Shown one piece after another: positions 26,396-35,025 of a DNA stretch of 64,000 bases. Location: the NCBI GenBank assembly GCA_046349315.1, contig JAXMCQ010000028.1, positions 1 to 64,000 of the forward strand, given 5' to 3'. Every line of letters begins with the position of its first letter. Positions within the stretch are counted from its first letter, which is position 1. Source of the stretch: JAEUMG01 sp046349315 (GTDB taxonomy: Bacteria > Pseudomonadota > Alphaproteobacteria > Rhizobiales > Aestuariivirgaceae). The notes beneath the pieces were generated by a model. That model was not told where the DNA came from, ran no database searches, and saw only the letters and a list, made by a program, of their open reading frames with translations. The position numbers and the translations under genes are program-made.

Positions 26396-26692
26396 ATGAT
26401 CAGTTCACGGACGGCGTTTGTTGTTGTTGCGCTCGCGGCCGGCTTGTTCGCTGTTCCAGCGAACGCCACTTCGATTTCGGACGCTTATCGCAAGCTTTTT
26501 GAAAAGCAGTTCTGCGATGTGCAAGCTTCAACCGACGATCAGGGCGAAATCGACGACGAGTTTCTCGACATCAACATTACATCTGAAGATGTCGCCCCGC
26601 TGCTGGAACAGCTGAACGCAGAATTCGCGGCCGACCCGGTCGCGTTCTGTCAACCTAATTCCCCTCGATCCGCGGAAGGTAGCCAGGAGTGA
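26396..26692 (+). CDS. Small secreted protein, hypothetical
   Basis: A 98-residue protein with an N-terminal signal peptide (MISSRTAFVVVALAAGLFAV, cleavage probably after ANA) and an acidic mature part with two cysteines (KQFCDVQ and AFCQPN). The ATG at 26396 is preceded by CAGGAG at a good distance; a TTG nine bases upstream is a weaker option. It lies between the liv terminator and the TadG-like gene on the same strand, with a weak hairpin (26709-26728) after it. I do not recognise the family. Confidence 0.65.
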   Translation: MISSRTAFVVVALAAGLFAVPANATSISDAYRKLFEKQFCDVQASTDDQGEIDDEFLDINITSEDVAPLLEQLNAEFAADPVAFCQPNSPRSAEGSQE

Positions 26693-26885
26693 TCTCGACG
26701 ACGCGGTAGCCCAGCCTTGTGACTGGGCCTTCCCGCTTTGTCCGGTGATCCTGAGAGGAATCCGCGGTGGTGCTTGAATCCCTAAAATTCGACTCATCCA
26801 GTTTACCCTTGCGCAACAGCGCAATGGCATATGCATTCAGTGTGCGGACGGTTTTGCATCGCACGAGGCGCGACAGCTCGGAGCA

Positions 26886-28211
26886 ATGGCAGTCATGAAA
26901 ACGACATCACTCAATTCGCTGCGGAACTTCCTCAAGGATTCGGCGGGCAACGCCACCATGATCTTCGGGCTCTCGGCAATCCCGCTGTTCTTCGCCGCCG
27001 GCGCAACGGTCGAATATCTGAACATGTCGAAGGCCCGCACCGAAATGCAGGCCGCAGTCGACGCTGCCGCTCTCGCTGCAGCCAACACTTATGCAGTCGG
27101 CGGAACAACCTACGAAGCCACGGCCAAGAACTATATCAACAAAAATCTCCCGAAGGCTTTGAAGTCGGGCACGCTGAATGTCACGACGAAGGTCGACAAG
27201 GTCCAGAACCTGATAAAGGTGACGGCGACCGGCAATGTAGTAAGTGCCTTCGGCGATATCTTGAATTTGGGGAGCGGAAGCGATAACGCGAGCGAAGTGC
27301 AGTCCAACACGCCCAGCAAAATTGGCGCGACTGCGACCGTTTCGTTGCCTGTATTCTCGGACTTCCACAAGGGCGAGATTGCCATGGTCGTCGACTTCTC
27401 CTGGTCGATGTACGATAAGGTCGATGGCGTGCGCAAATACGTGTCGATGCGCGAAGCGGCCGTCAAGCTGATCGACGACCTGACCCAGAAGGGTGTCAAT
27501 AACGACGTCAAGTTTGGCCTCGTTCCCTTCTCAGAGTCGGTTCGCGTGACCATGCCGAAATATTACATTGACGGCCAGAGCAGCTCCTCGAACGGCACCT
27601 ATTGCATCGAGGACCGCAAATATCCCTATAACCGCGAAGCCACGACCCCGAGCACAACTAACAATAACAACAACAAGACTCGCTGGGGCCAATCGACATC
27701 GGCGACCTGCTCTGACTACCAGAAATACAGCGTCAACGTGAAGCCACTGACGACGGATCACGCCTCGACGAAGGCGCAGCTCAACACGATGTACCCGATC
27801 GGCAACACGCATATCGCGCTGGGCCTGGAGATGGCCTACCACCTCCTCACACCGAATGCGCCCTATACCGAGGGTGTCGCGATGAATACTGCAGACACGC
27901 TGAAGGCGGTAATTCTCCTGACCGACGGCGCGCAGACCAGCCCAGGCTATGGTGCAAACAACAAGTGGACTGTGGCTGCAGCCGAAGCCAATACCGCAGC
28001 CCTGTGCACGGCGCTAAAGACTGCGAAGGTTCGCGTCGTGACTGTCTCGTTTGACCTGGATGACGTCGCCGATGCAGCCTCTGAAAAGCGCCTTCAGGAC
28101 TGCGCCAGCGGACCCGAATACTATTTCAATACCGACAACAACACCGAATTGGCCGCAGCCTTCGGCGTGATCAAGAACCAGCTCGCGAAGGTGATGTACC
28201 TCGCCGAGTAG
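26886..28211 (+). CDS. TadG-like pilus-associated protein with vWA domain
   Basis: A 441-residue protein. The N-terminus (FLKDSAGNATMIFGLSAIPL and AGATVEYLNMSKARTEMQAA) is the TadE/TadG-type membrane anchor and helix seen in Flp pilus accessory proteins. A von Willebrand A domain starts near residue 165: the MIDAS DxSxS reads DFSWS near residue 170, and LLTDGAQTSPGYG follows later. An asparagine-rich stretch (STTNNNNNKT, about residues 256-266) interrupts the domain. No tad/cpa ATPase, secretin or prepilin gene is in this window, so it appears to be an orphan copy. Confidence 0.85.
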   Translation: MAVMKTTSLNSLRNFLKDSAGNATMIFGLSAIPLFFAAGATVEYLNMSKARTEMQAAVDAAALAAANTYAVGGTTYEATAKNYINKNLPKALKSGTLNVTTKVDKVQNLIKVTATGNVVSAFGDILNLGSGSDNASEVQSNTPSKIGATATVSLPVFSDFHKGEIAMVVDFSWSMYDKVDGVRKYVSMREAAVKLIDDLTQKGVNNDVKFGLVPFSESVRVTMPKYYIDGQSSSSNGTYCIEDRKYPYNREATTPSTTNNNNNKTRWGQSTSATCSDYQKYSVNVKPLTTDHASTKAQLNTMYPIGNTHIALGLEMAYHLLTPNAPYTEGVAMNTADTLKAVILLTDGAQTSPGYGANNKWTVAAAEANTAALCTALKTAKVRVVTVSFDLDDVADAASEKRLQDCASGPEYYFNTDNNTELAAAFGVIKNQLAKVMYLAE

Positions 28212-28227
28212 ATTCCCTCCATTCGCT

Positions 28228-28260
28228 GCAAAGGCCCGGACCGAAGGTTGGGGCCTTTGC
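28228..28260 (+). terminator. Terminator-like stem-loop after the TadG-like gene
   Basis: GCAAAGGCCC (28228-28237) and GGGCCTTTGC (28251-28260) are perfect 10-bp arms with a 13-base loop, 17 bases after the stop codon. The T-run that follows is poor, so termination may be partial. Confidence 0.6.
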
Positions 28261-28354
28261 CGTTTCTGGGGCATCTTGCCTGCGTCCCAATTGGGCTTGA
28301 CCCAGGCTTCGATCCTTGGGAAGCATGGCCCGCCTCCCAGCGGGAATCTCTCGG

Positions 28355-28591
28355 GTGAAAGCCTTCTTTGTCCAGATAAAGTGTGAGCTTGGCAAAGCCT
28401 ATGACGTGGCGACCGCGATCGTCGACGCCGAGCTTGCTTCCGAAGTCTATTCGACGGCCGGGGATTACGATCTTCTGGTCAAGATCTATCTCGACCGCGA
28501 TGACGATATCGGCCGCTTCATCAACGAAAAGGTCCACGCCATTCCGGGTATCAAGGATACCTACACCATCATCACTTTTCGCGCTTTCTGA
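28355..28591 (+). CDS. Stand-alone Lrp/AsnC ligand-binding (RAM) domain protein
   Basis: A 78-residue protein equal to the effector domain of Lrp/AsnC regulators, without a DNA-binding part. VKAFFVQIKCELGKAYDVA, STAGDYDLLVKIYL and DTYTIITFRAF follow the alpha-beta RAM fold. I take the GTG at 28355 as start because family members begin with (M)KAFFVQI; an ATG at 28325 would add residues that do not resemble the family. It ends 11 bp before purB. Such proteins can bind amino acids or pair with full-length Lrp proteins; the role here is unknown. Confidence 0.8.
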   Translation: MKAFFVQIKCELGKAYDVATAIVDAELASEVYSTAGDYDLLVKIYLDRDDDIGRFINEKVHAIPGIKDTYTIITFRAF

Positions 28592-28602
28592 GGAGAAAGT
28601 CG

Positions 28603-29907
28603 GTGATCCCGCGTTACTCCCGTGAAGCGATGGCCGAGATTTGGAGCCCTGAGACCCGCTACCGTATCTGGTTCGAGATCGAGGCTCATGCCGCCGATGC
28701 GATGGCTGGGCTGGGCATCATCCCGCGCGAGGCGGCTGAGACAATCTGGACAAAAGGACGCAATGCCAGCTTCGATGTAGCGCGCATTGATGAAATCGAG
28801 CGCGAAACCAAGCATGACGTCATCGCCTTCTTGACGCATCTTGCTGAAATCGTCGGCCCCGAGGCCCGCTTCGTGCACCAGGGCATGACCTCCTCCGACG
28901 TGCTCGATACCTGTCTTAGCGTACAACTCACGCGCGCCAGCGATCTTTTGCTCGCGGATCTGGACCTGGTCCTTGCCGCCCTCAAGCGTCGCGCCTTCGA
29001 ACACCGCAATACCGCTACCATCGGCCGAAGCCATGGTATTCACGCTGAGCCAACTACCTTTGGCGTGAAGCTTGCCTCTGCCTATGCTGAATTCGCCCGT
29101 GGCCGCCAGAGGCTCGTACGCGCACGGGAGGAAGTCGCCGTCTGCGCGATCTCGGGAGCGGTGGGCACTTTCGCCAATATCGAGCCGGCGATCGAGGCGC
29201 ATGTCGCGGAAGCCATGGGACTCAAGCCCGAACCGGTCTCGACGCAGGTGATCCCGCGCGACCGCCACGCCATGTTCTTCGCAACCTTGGGGGTGATCGC
29301 CTCGTCGGTCGAACGGCTGGCCACCGAGATCCGCCATTTGCAGCGCACCGAGGTATTGGAGGTCGAGGAGTATTTCTCGCCCGGCCAGAAGGGCTCTTCG
29401 GCAATGCCGCACAAGCGCAATCCTGTTCTCACCGAAAATCTCACCGGCCTCGCCCGCCTCGTGCGTTCGGCGGTGACCCCTGCCCTCGAAAATGTGGCTC
29501 TCTGGCACGAACGCGATATTTCCCATTCTTCCGTCGAGCGCGGCATCGCCCCTGACGCGACAATCCATCTCGATTTCGCGCTCAACCGGTTGGCCGGCGT
29601 GATCGACAAGCTGGTGGTCTACCCAGAGAATATGCGCCGCAATCTGGATCGGCTCGGCGGCCTCATCCATTCGCAGCGCGTGCTGCTCGCGCTCACGCAA
29701 AAGGGCATGAGCCGCGAGGAGGCTTATGCCGCAGTCCAGCGCAACGCCATGCCGGTCTGGCGCGGCGAAGGCGACTTCCTGACACTTCTCAAAGCTGATG
29801 CGGAAGTTAAGGCCCGCCTATCCGACACCGAATTGGCGGGCCTGTTCGACTTAGGCTATCACATGAAGCACGTCGATACGATCTTCACGCGCGTCTTTGG
29901 CGAATGA
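28603..29907 (+). CDS. purB: Adenylosuccinate lyase
   Basis: A 434-residue fumarase/aspartase-superfamily lyase starting with GTG at 28603 after GAGGAGAAAG. It catalyses two steps of purine synthesis: SAICAR to AICAR and adenylosuccinate to AMP, releasing fumarate. The signature GSSAMPHKRNP is near residue 264, and TSSDVLDT, TIGRSHGIHAEPTTFG (catalytic His) and RDISHSSVERGIAPD are all intact. It follows the RAM-domain gene by 11 bp and ends just before the convergent L,D-transpeptidase gene. The pur block begins about 3 kb downstream. Confidence 0.95.
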   Translation: MIPRYSREAMAEIWSPETRYRIWFEIEAHAADAMAGLGIIPREAAETIWTKGRNASFDVARIDEIERETKHDVIAFLTHLAEIVGPEARFVHQGMTSSDVLDTCLSVQLTRASDLLLADLDLVLAALKRRAFEHRNTATIGRSHGIHAEPTTFGVKLASAYAEFARGRQRLVRAREEVAVCAISGAVGTFANIEPAIEAHVAEAMGLKPEPVSTQVIPRDRHAMFFATLGVIASSVERLATEIRHLQRTEVLEVEEYFSPGQKGSSAMPHKRNPVLTENLTGLARLVRSAVTPALENVALWHERDISHSSVERGIAPDATIHLDFALNRLAGVIDKLVVYPENMRRNLDRLGGLIHSQRVLLALTQKGMSREEAYAAVQRNAMPVWRGEGDFLTLLKADAEVKARLSDTELAGLFDLGYHMKHVDTIFTRVFGE

Positions 29908-29914
29908 TCGCCGA

Positions 29915-30358
29915 TCAATTGGTGATCGTGATCTTCGTCGACTTCATGCCGTACTGCTGGACGAGCCCATAGAGTTCGGCCGCATTGTTAGGCGACAGCC
30001 TGACACAGCCATGCGAAGCGGGCCGCCCCAGCGACTTCACGTAATTCGTCGCATGAATGGCATAGCCGCCCCGGAAGAAGATCGAATGCGGCATCGGCGA
30101 ATTGTCGTACTTGCGTGAGTAGTGCATCTTCTTCAGCACATACGGCTTGAACGAACCGCGCGGCGTGTAATAGCCCGAGCGAGCCGTCGAAACCTTCCAC
30201 GTCGCATAGCGATCGCCATCGATGTCGACCGTCATGGTCTGTGCAGAAATATCGATGCGCACGGAAACATTGGCGTTAGCCGCAGACGTCCAGACCGCAC
30301 CGCAAATCAGGATGCCCGCCACATAGGCGGCGAGCCGCTTCAAATTAACGCTGAACAT
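29915..30358 (-). CDS. L,D-transpeptidase (YkuD family)
   Basis: A 147-residue exported enzyme that cross-links peptidoglycan or attaches proteins to it. A signal peptide (MFSVNLKRLAAYVAGILICG, cleavage after ANA) precedes a single YkuD domain. The active site reads IHATNY near residue 101 and SHGCVRLS, with His116 and the nucleophile Cys118. Between two close ATGs I chose 30358, since GGGGA then lies nine bases upstream. The protein is short with no LysM or other binding domain. It is convergent with purB. Confidence 0.88.
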   Translation of the reverse strand: MFSVNLKRLAAYVAGILICGAVWTSAANANVSVRIDISAQTMTVDIDGDRYATWKVSTARSGYYTPRGSFKPYVLKKMHYSRKYDNSPMPHSIFFRGGYAIHATNYVKSLGRPASHGCVRLSPNNAAELYGLVQQYGMKSTKITITN

Positions 30359-30472
30359 GGTCATTTTCCCCAGCCTTATTGCCTCAAAGGCGGGTTTCAC
30401 CATCACAAATCCACACGCTAAAGGCAAGATATCGGCGGACTATATTGCTTGCCGCGGTGAAAAATCTCTAAG

Positions 30473-31711
30473 TCAGTCGAATAGAAATTCGCGGCCGATC
30501 TTAACTCTTTTGACCCCGCCATAGGCAATGATATCGGCAGTTGCGTAGGTTTCGGTCAATGTGGCCGGTAAGAAACTGCCGGTTCCTACGAGATCGATCG
30601 GCGCCTTGGCCGCGCCCATCACCTGGCATTTCTGCGGATCGAAGCCCGAGGAAGCGACGATCTGGGCATCCTTGTAGCCCGCCGCATCGAGGGCGCGGCG
30701 CACATGGATGATCGAGGCGACCGACACGCCGGTGCCGAACAGGATGCGGCGAACCTTGTCGACCAGGATATTGTTGGGATCGAGCTGGAAGGCCCGCTGC
30801 CCGAGCACCTGCTCAACGATGTTGTATTCGCCCGAAAACCCAAGCCAATCGCCGACCACATCCACCGACTCTTCGTAATCGAGGCCTTGCGCAAAGCGCC
30901 CGCCATGGATGTCGAGGCGGACGCCAAACGTCTTGCCAGCATTCTGCAGGCGCGCTTCGTCATAAAACCAGCGCGCGCACTTAAGCGAGTCGGTGACTTC
31001 CTCGCCCATATAATCCACGAGCGCCACCAGCGTGCGTGCATTAGGGATCGTCTTGTTGAAAAGCTTGAGCGCCTCGAGCACATCCCCGCCGGTATAGCCG
31101 ACCAGCGCATGCGGCATCGTGCCGAGACCTTCCGACGCGCCGAACAACGGCGCGGTCAAATCCTGCGACGATCCGACGAAGCCCTTGACCTTCGCATCAG
31201 CACGCTTGGCCGCTTCGCTGCCGACGGAAGCGCCATAAGACGCGAGCACGTTCATCTCAGCACCGCTGCCGTGACGGGCATGCATGTCCATGAAGCCCGC
31301 GGTCGGAATGGCGCGGCACATCTCATAAGCATTGTTCGCCGATACACAAGGAAACCCGGTCTTCTGCAGGACCAGCGTCTCGATCTCCGAGAGCTTCGCC
31401 ATGGAGCCGGTGATTTCCATCATCTTGACCTCGGATGGCACCAGGTCGCCCTCGTTGAAGAACCGCTTGATCCGGCTGCCGGGCGCGAGCCTCTCGACAA
31501 TGCGGATTGCCGGTTCGAGGGCTGCAACGACGCGCCGCCGCATGAACAGAGCGAATGTCACCTCGACATCGCCATGCTCCTTCACGATGCGCGCGGTATT
31601 GGTGAAATACTTGTCCGTCTGGATCGAGATTGGCCCGGCGGCGAGACACATCTCGACGATCTTGTCGAGAACCGCCTCCCGCCGCTCCGCGATCGGTGTA
31701 CGCTGATCCAT
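30473..31711 (-). CDS. pncB: Nicotinate phosphoribosyltransferase
   Basis: A 412-residue NAPRTase-family enzyme making nicotinate mononucleotide from nicotinate and PRPP for NAD salvage. ISIQTDKYFTNTARIVKEHG near the N-terminus, the MSAKLSEIE-like segment, HGSGAEMNVLASYGASVGS, LVDYMGEEVTDSLK and GVRLDIHGGRF support the assignment, and the PRPP-side loop IVASSGFDPQK is near the C-terminus. I chose the ATG at 31711, preceded by AAAGGAAAAG; a frame extension of 13 residues upstream looks non-conserved. It may be co-transcribed with the aldolase gene about 55 bp upstream. Confidence 0.85.
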   Translation of the reverse strand: MDQRTPIAERREAVLDKIVEMCLAAGPISIQTDKYFTNTARIVKEHGDVEVTFALFMRRRVVAALEPAIRIVERLAPGSRIKRFFNEGDLVPSEVKMMEITGSMAKLSEIETLVLQKTGFPCVSANNAYEMCRAIPTAGFMDMHARHGSGAEMNVLASYGASVGSEAAKRADAKVKGFVGSSQDLTAPLFGASEGLGTMPHALVGYTGGDVLEALKLFNKTIPNARTLVALVDYMGEEVTDSLKCARWFYDEARLQNAGKTFGVRLDIHGGRFAQGLDYEESVDVVGDWLGFSGEYNIVEQVLGQRAFQLDPNNILVDKVRRILFGTGVSVASIIHVRRALDAAGYKDAQIVASSGFDPQKCQVMGAAKAPIDLVGTGSFLPATLTETYATADIIAYGGVKRVKIGREFLFD

Positions 31712-31766
31712 GGACGCTTTTCCTTTACCCGCAGCAGTCTCCACCGCCACGGGCTTGAGGTCAAAT

Positions 31767-32528
31767 CTAGCCCGTCGCCGCGATCAGGCTCTTGGCGCCG
31801 GCCGCGAGCAGCCCGACCTCGGTCACCCCGACGATGTAGCGGAAGCCGCGTTCGGAGAAATATTTGCAATTCGTCGGATTGCCGCCGAACGCACCGCCGA
31901 TCAATCCGTTCTTCGCCGCCGCGGCGCCGATCTTGCGGACCGCAGCATCAAGCTTCGGTATCGTGAGGTCGGCATTGAGCCCATGCCCGAGCGAGATACC
32001 GAGATCATTGGGCCCGATGAACAGACCGTCGAGGCCGGGCGTCGCAGCGATCGCATCGACATTGTCGAGCGCTTCCTGCGTCTCGACCATCGCGAAGGCC
32101 AGTGTGCCCTCGTTGGCCTCGGCGAGATAGGCCGCCGGAACCACGCCCGCCGCCTGCACCGCGGCATAGCCGCCCCAGCTGCGCATTCCTTGCGGCGGAT
32201 ATTTTGCGGCCTTGACCAGCGCTGCCGCTTCCTTCGCCGTGTTGATCATCGGCACGATGATCGCCGCAGCGCCCACATCGAGCGCCTGGCCGATCAGGCC
32301 CGGCTCGTTCCATAAAACGCGAATCATCGCCGGCTTCCCGGCCGAGATGATCTCCGGAATCATCGTCACGACATCGCCGAAGCTCGAAAGCCCGTGCTGC
32401 ATGTCGATACACACGCCCTCATAGGGAAGGCGCGCGAGTTGTCCGGCGAGGACCGACCCGGGCATGGTGGCCCAGATGAAATAGAACGGCTTGTCCTGCT
32501 TAAGCCTGGCTCTGAGATCGAAGCGCAC
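31767..32528 (-). CDS. HpcH/HpaI family class II aldolase
   Basis: A 253-residue divalent-metal aldolase of the HpcH/HpaI/citrate lyase family. CIDMQHGLSSF carries the catalytic His, FAMVETQEALDN the metal-binding Glu, and GLFIGPNDLGISLG the metal-binding Asp. These enzymes split or form C-C bonds between pyruvate (or a related keto acid) and an aldehyde. The gene starts three bases after the stop of the ATPase-inhibitor gene, so the two are probably on one message, though no functional link is obvious. The natural substrate is unknown. Confidence 0.85.
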   Translation of the reverse strand: MRFDLRARLKQDKPFYFIWATMPGSVLAGQLARLPYEGVCIDMQHGLSSFGDVVTMIPEIISAGKPAMIRVLWNEPGLIGQALDVGAAAIIVPMINTAKEAAALVKAAKYPPQGMRSWGGYAAVQAAGVVPAAYLAEANEGTLAFAMVETQEALDNVDAIAATPGLDGLFIGPNDLGISLGHGLNADLTIPKLDAAVRKIGAAAAKNGLIGGAFGGNPTNCKYFSERGFRYIVGVTEVGLLAAGAKSLIAATG

Positions 32529-32531
32529 GTC

Positions 32532-32858
32532 CTAACGCGCCTCGCCGCGGAGCTGTTCGAGGGCGAGCGCGCGAAGCTCCTCCATCGTGCGGCGAATCTG
32601 GTGGTCGGTCTGGGCGATCTTCTTTGCGTCGAAATCGGCGCGAAGCTTGCGGAAGACATCCTCATCGCCGGCTTCGGCGACATCGGCCTGCACCACGGAC
32701 TTCGCGTAAGCTTCCGCATCCGCACCGCTCAGACCGAGCTTGTCGGCCGCCCAAAGGCCTAGGAGCTTGTTGCGGCGCGCCTCTGCGCGGAACCGCAATT
32801 CCTCGTCGAGGGCGAATTTCCGCTCGAAACCCTCCTCCCGCTTATCGAATGTCGTCAT
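32532..32858 (-). CDS. DUF1476 protein, F1-ATPase zeta-type inhibitor
   Basis: A 108-residue helical protein with the family opening MTTFDKREEGFERKFALDEE and RNKLLGLWAADKLGLSGADAEAYA. DUF1476 proteins of Alphaproteobacteria are the zeta subunit that binds the F1 part of ATP synthase and blocks ATP hydrolysis with its N-terminus. The ATG at 32858 follows GGGAGAG; an upstream in-frame start adds seven residues absent from the family. It is the first gene of the leftward group and divergent from the pur block. Confidence 0.9.
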   Translation of the reverse strand: MTTFDKREEGFERKFALDEELRFRAEARRNKLLGLWAADKLGLSGADAEAYAKSVVQADVAEAGDEDVFRKLRADFDAKKIAQTDHQIRRTMEELRALALEQLRGEAR

Positions 32859-33080
32859 CAGGGCTCTCCCGTTGGCCATTTCCTGGCCGACAGATAGCCA
32901 TAGGACCGCCCCAAATCAACCTGGACCTCCGGGATTGTGCAGCGCACACCCCTCCTGTAAAAAGGGCCAATGGCCATATTGAATTGGCGTCATATTTTCG
33001 GAACAAGTTGTGTGTGACTCAGGCCTTGCGGGGTGTAGCCTGCCAAGGCCCTAAAGGATTGCCGGATGAGGATAGTGAAG

Positions 33081-33854
33081 ATGAACACCAAGCGGACGCG
33101 CATCTATGAAGGCAAGGCCAAGATCCTCTACGAGGGTCCGGAGCCCGGCACGATCATCGTTCACTACAAGGACGATACGACCGCCTTCGACGCGACCAAG
33201 AAAGCCATCATCGATGGCAAGGGCGTTCTTAACAACCGCATTTCGGAGCTGATTTTCACCAGGCTCAATGAGCTGGGCATGCCAACCCATTTCCTCAAGC
33301 GCCTCAATATGCGCGAGCAATTGGTCCGCGAGGTCGAGATCATTCCGCTTGAAGTCGTGGTGCGCAATGTCGCGGCGGGATCATTATCGAAGCGCCTGGG
33401 TCTCGAGGAAGGCTCGGCGCTCCCCCGCTCCATCATCGAGTTCTATTACAAGAACGACCAATTGCACGATCCCATGGTCTCCGAAGAGCATATCACCGCG
33501 TTCAACTGGGCGAGCCCCCAGGAGATCGACGACATCATGCACATGGCGATTCGCATTAACGACTTCCTGTCCGGCCTTTTCCTCGGCATCGGCATCAAGC
33601 TCGTCGACTTCAAGGTCGAATTCGGCCGCCTTTACGAGAACGACATGGTACGAATCGTCCTCGCCGACGAGATCAGCCCTGACTGCTGCCGCTTGTGGGA
33701 CATCAAGACGCAAGACAAGCTCGACAAGGACCGCTTTCGCCGCGACATGGGCGGCCTCATGGAAGCCTATCAGGAAGTCGCCCGGCGCCTGGGTCTGATC
33801 ATCGAATCAGAGCAGCCCGAACGCTCGCGGCCAAAATTGGTGAAGACGGACTGA
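33081..33854 (+). CDS. purC: SAICAR synthetase
   Basis: A 257-residue phosphoribosylaminoimidazole-succinocarboxamide synthase. RRIYEGKAKILYEGPEPGT-like N-terminus, DGKGVLNNRISE, VEIIPLEVVVRN and LVDFKVEFGR (ATP/CAIR site) are present. Two ATGs are possible, 33066 and 33081, both with purine-rich sites; 33081 fits the usual family start. First gene of the pur block, preceded by a 220-bp region that should hold its promoter. PurC condenses CAIR with aspartate. Confidence 0.95.
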   Translation: MNTKRTRIYEGKAKILYEGPEPGTIIVHYKDDTTAFDATKKAIIDGKGVLNNRISELIFTRLNELGMPTHFLKRLNMREQLVREVEIIPLEVVVRNVAAGSLSKRLGLEEGSALPRSIIEFYYKNDQLHDPMVSEEHITAFNWASPQEIDDIMHMAIRINDFLSGLFLGIGIKLVDFKVEFGRLYENDMVRIVLADEISPDCCRLWDIKTQDKLDKDRFRRDMGGLMEAYQEVARRLGLIIESEQPERSRPKLVKTD

Positions 33855-33856
33855 CT

Positions 33857-34096
33857 ATGAAGGCGCGTATCAAGGTCACGCTCAAGAAGGGCGTGCTCGA
33901 CCCGCAGGGCAAGGCGATCCAGGGCGCGCTCGGCTCCATGGGCTTTGGCGGCGTCGAGGGTGTGCGGCAAGGCAAGTATTTCGAAGTCGATCTTGCCGAG
34001 ACCGACAAGTCGAAAGCCATGAGCGCCGTCAAGGCTATGTGCGACAAGCTCATTGCTAATACGGTGATTGAAAACTACGAGATCGATCTGGCGTAG
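33857..34096 (+). CDS. purS: Phosphoribosylformylglycinamidine synthase subunit PurS
   Basis: A 79-residue PurS protein: MKARIKVTLKKGVLDPQGKA, LGSMGFGGVEGVRQGKYFEV and a two-layer ferredoxin-like fold. It bridges PurQ and the short PurL in FGAM synthase, channelling ammonia. The gene begins two bases after the purC stop. Its presence agrees with the short 736-residue PurL encoded downstream. Confidence 0.93.
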   Translation: MKARIKVTLKKGVLDPQGKAIQGALGSMGFGGVEGVRQGKYFEVDLAETDKSKAMSAVKAMCDKLIANTVIENYEIDLA

Positions 34097-34104
34097 GGAA
34101 GCCT

Positions 34105-34317
34105 ATGGCGGAAAAAACTAACGAACTGATATTCGAAGTTCTGAAACCGATTCAGCACGACGTCGCGCAAGTGAAGGCAGATGTGCGCGATGTAAAGATC
34201 CGCGTCACTGCCGTCGAAGAAGGTCTCGCAGGCGTCAATCGCCGGCTTGATGGCATTGATGACCGCCTGGAACGTGTTGAACGTCGCGTTGGTTTCGTGG
34301 ATCACACGATCAAATGA
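34105..34317 (+). CDS. Small coiled-coil protein inside the pur block
   Basis: A 70-residue hydrophilic protein, starting at an ATG preceded by AGGGAAG, eight bases after purS. Heptad-like text (ELIFEVLKPIQHDVAQVKAD, then VRRRLDGIDDRLERVERRV-type repeats) predicts a single parallel coiled coil. No transmembrane or catalytic motif. Similar small proteins are known to me from Rhizobiales as hypotheticals only. A role linked to purine synthesis is not shown; the placement between purS and purQ, which are usually adjacent, is the point of interest. Confidence 0.65.
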   Translation: MAEKTNELIFEVLKPIQHDVAQVKADVRDVKIRVTAVEEGLAGVNRRLDGIDDRLERVERRVGFVDHTIK

Positions 34318-34365
34318 CCACTGTGCCTCCTCAATTTCCCGGCCGCTCCGATTGATGGGTTTTAC

Positions 34366-35025
34366 ATGAAATCCGCCGTTATCGTCTTTCCTGGCATCAA
34401 TCGCGAAACCGATATGATGCGGGCGCTCGAAGCCATCACCGGCACCAAATCGATCGCCGTCTGGCACGCCGATACCGAATTGCCGCCTGTCGATCTCGTC
34501 GTCGTTCCCGGTGGCTTCTCCTATGGTGATTACCTGCGCTGCGGGGCTATCGCCGCGCGCTCGCCGATCATGAATGATGTCCGCGCCAAGGCTGCGAAGG
34601 GACTTAAGGTGCTCGGGGTCTGCAACGGTTTCCAGATCTTGACCGAGGCCGGCCTCCTGCCCGGCGCTCTCATCCGCAATGCCGGCCTCAGATTCGTCTG
34701 CCGGCAGGTGAAGCTTCGCGTCGAGAATACCCGCACCTACTTTACCAATCGGCTCAATCAGGGCGATGTCGTGCGTTGCCCCATCGCTCATGGCGAAGGG
34801 AATTATGTGTGCGACGATGAAACGCTTGCCGCACTCGAAGGCGAAGGCCGCGTGGTCTTCCGTTATGTCGAAGGCAACCCCAATGGTGCGACCAACGACA
34901 TTGCCGGCATCGTCAACAAACCCGGCAATGTCATCGGCATGATGCCGCATCCTGAAAACATGATCGAACCGCTGCACGGCGCGACTGACTGCCGCCCATT
35001 GTTCGAAAGCCTGCTCGCCGCGTGA
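34366..35025 (+). CDS. purQ: FGAM synthase glutaminase subunit PurQ
   Basis: A 219-residue class I glutamine amidotransferase. Nucleophile cysteine in LGVCNGFQILTEAGLLPG near residue 86; the His and Glu of the triad lie in MMPHPENMIEPLHG. It supplies ammonia to PurL for the FGAR to FGAM step. Its stop overlaps the GTG start of the GST gene (GTGA), so the next gene is translationally coupled. Confidence 0.95.
   Translation: MKSAVIVFPGINRETDMMRALEAITGTKSIAVWHADTELPPVDLVVVPGGFSYGDYLRCGAIAARSPIMNDVRAKAAKGLKVLGVCNGFQILTEAGLLPGALIRNAGLRFVCRQVKLRVENTRTYFTNRLNQGDVVRCPIAHGEGNYVCDDETLAALEGEGRVVFRYVEGNPNGATNDIAGIVNKPGNVIGMMPHPENMIEPLHGATDCRPLFESLLAA

Noticed and set aside
26693..26885. Possible small RNA or terminator between the small secreted protein and the TadG-like gene
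   Set aside because: Only a 6-bp stem (26709-26728) with no T-run is visible; too weak to call.
30704..31966. 420-codon plus-strand frame across pncB and the aldolase
   Set aside because: It spans two genes on the other strand and has no motif; shadow frame.
32859..33080. Purine-type riboswitch or Pur operator ahead of purC
   Set aside because: I looked for a purine-aptamer junction and a clear operator palindrome in this 222-bp region and saw neither. A promoter must be present but I could not place it with confidence.
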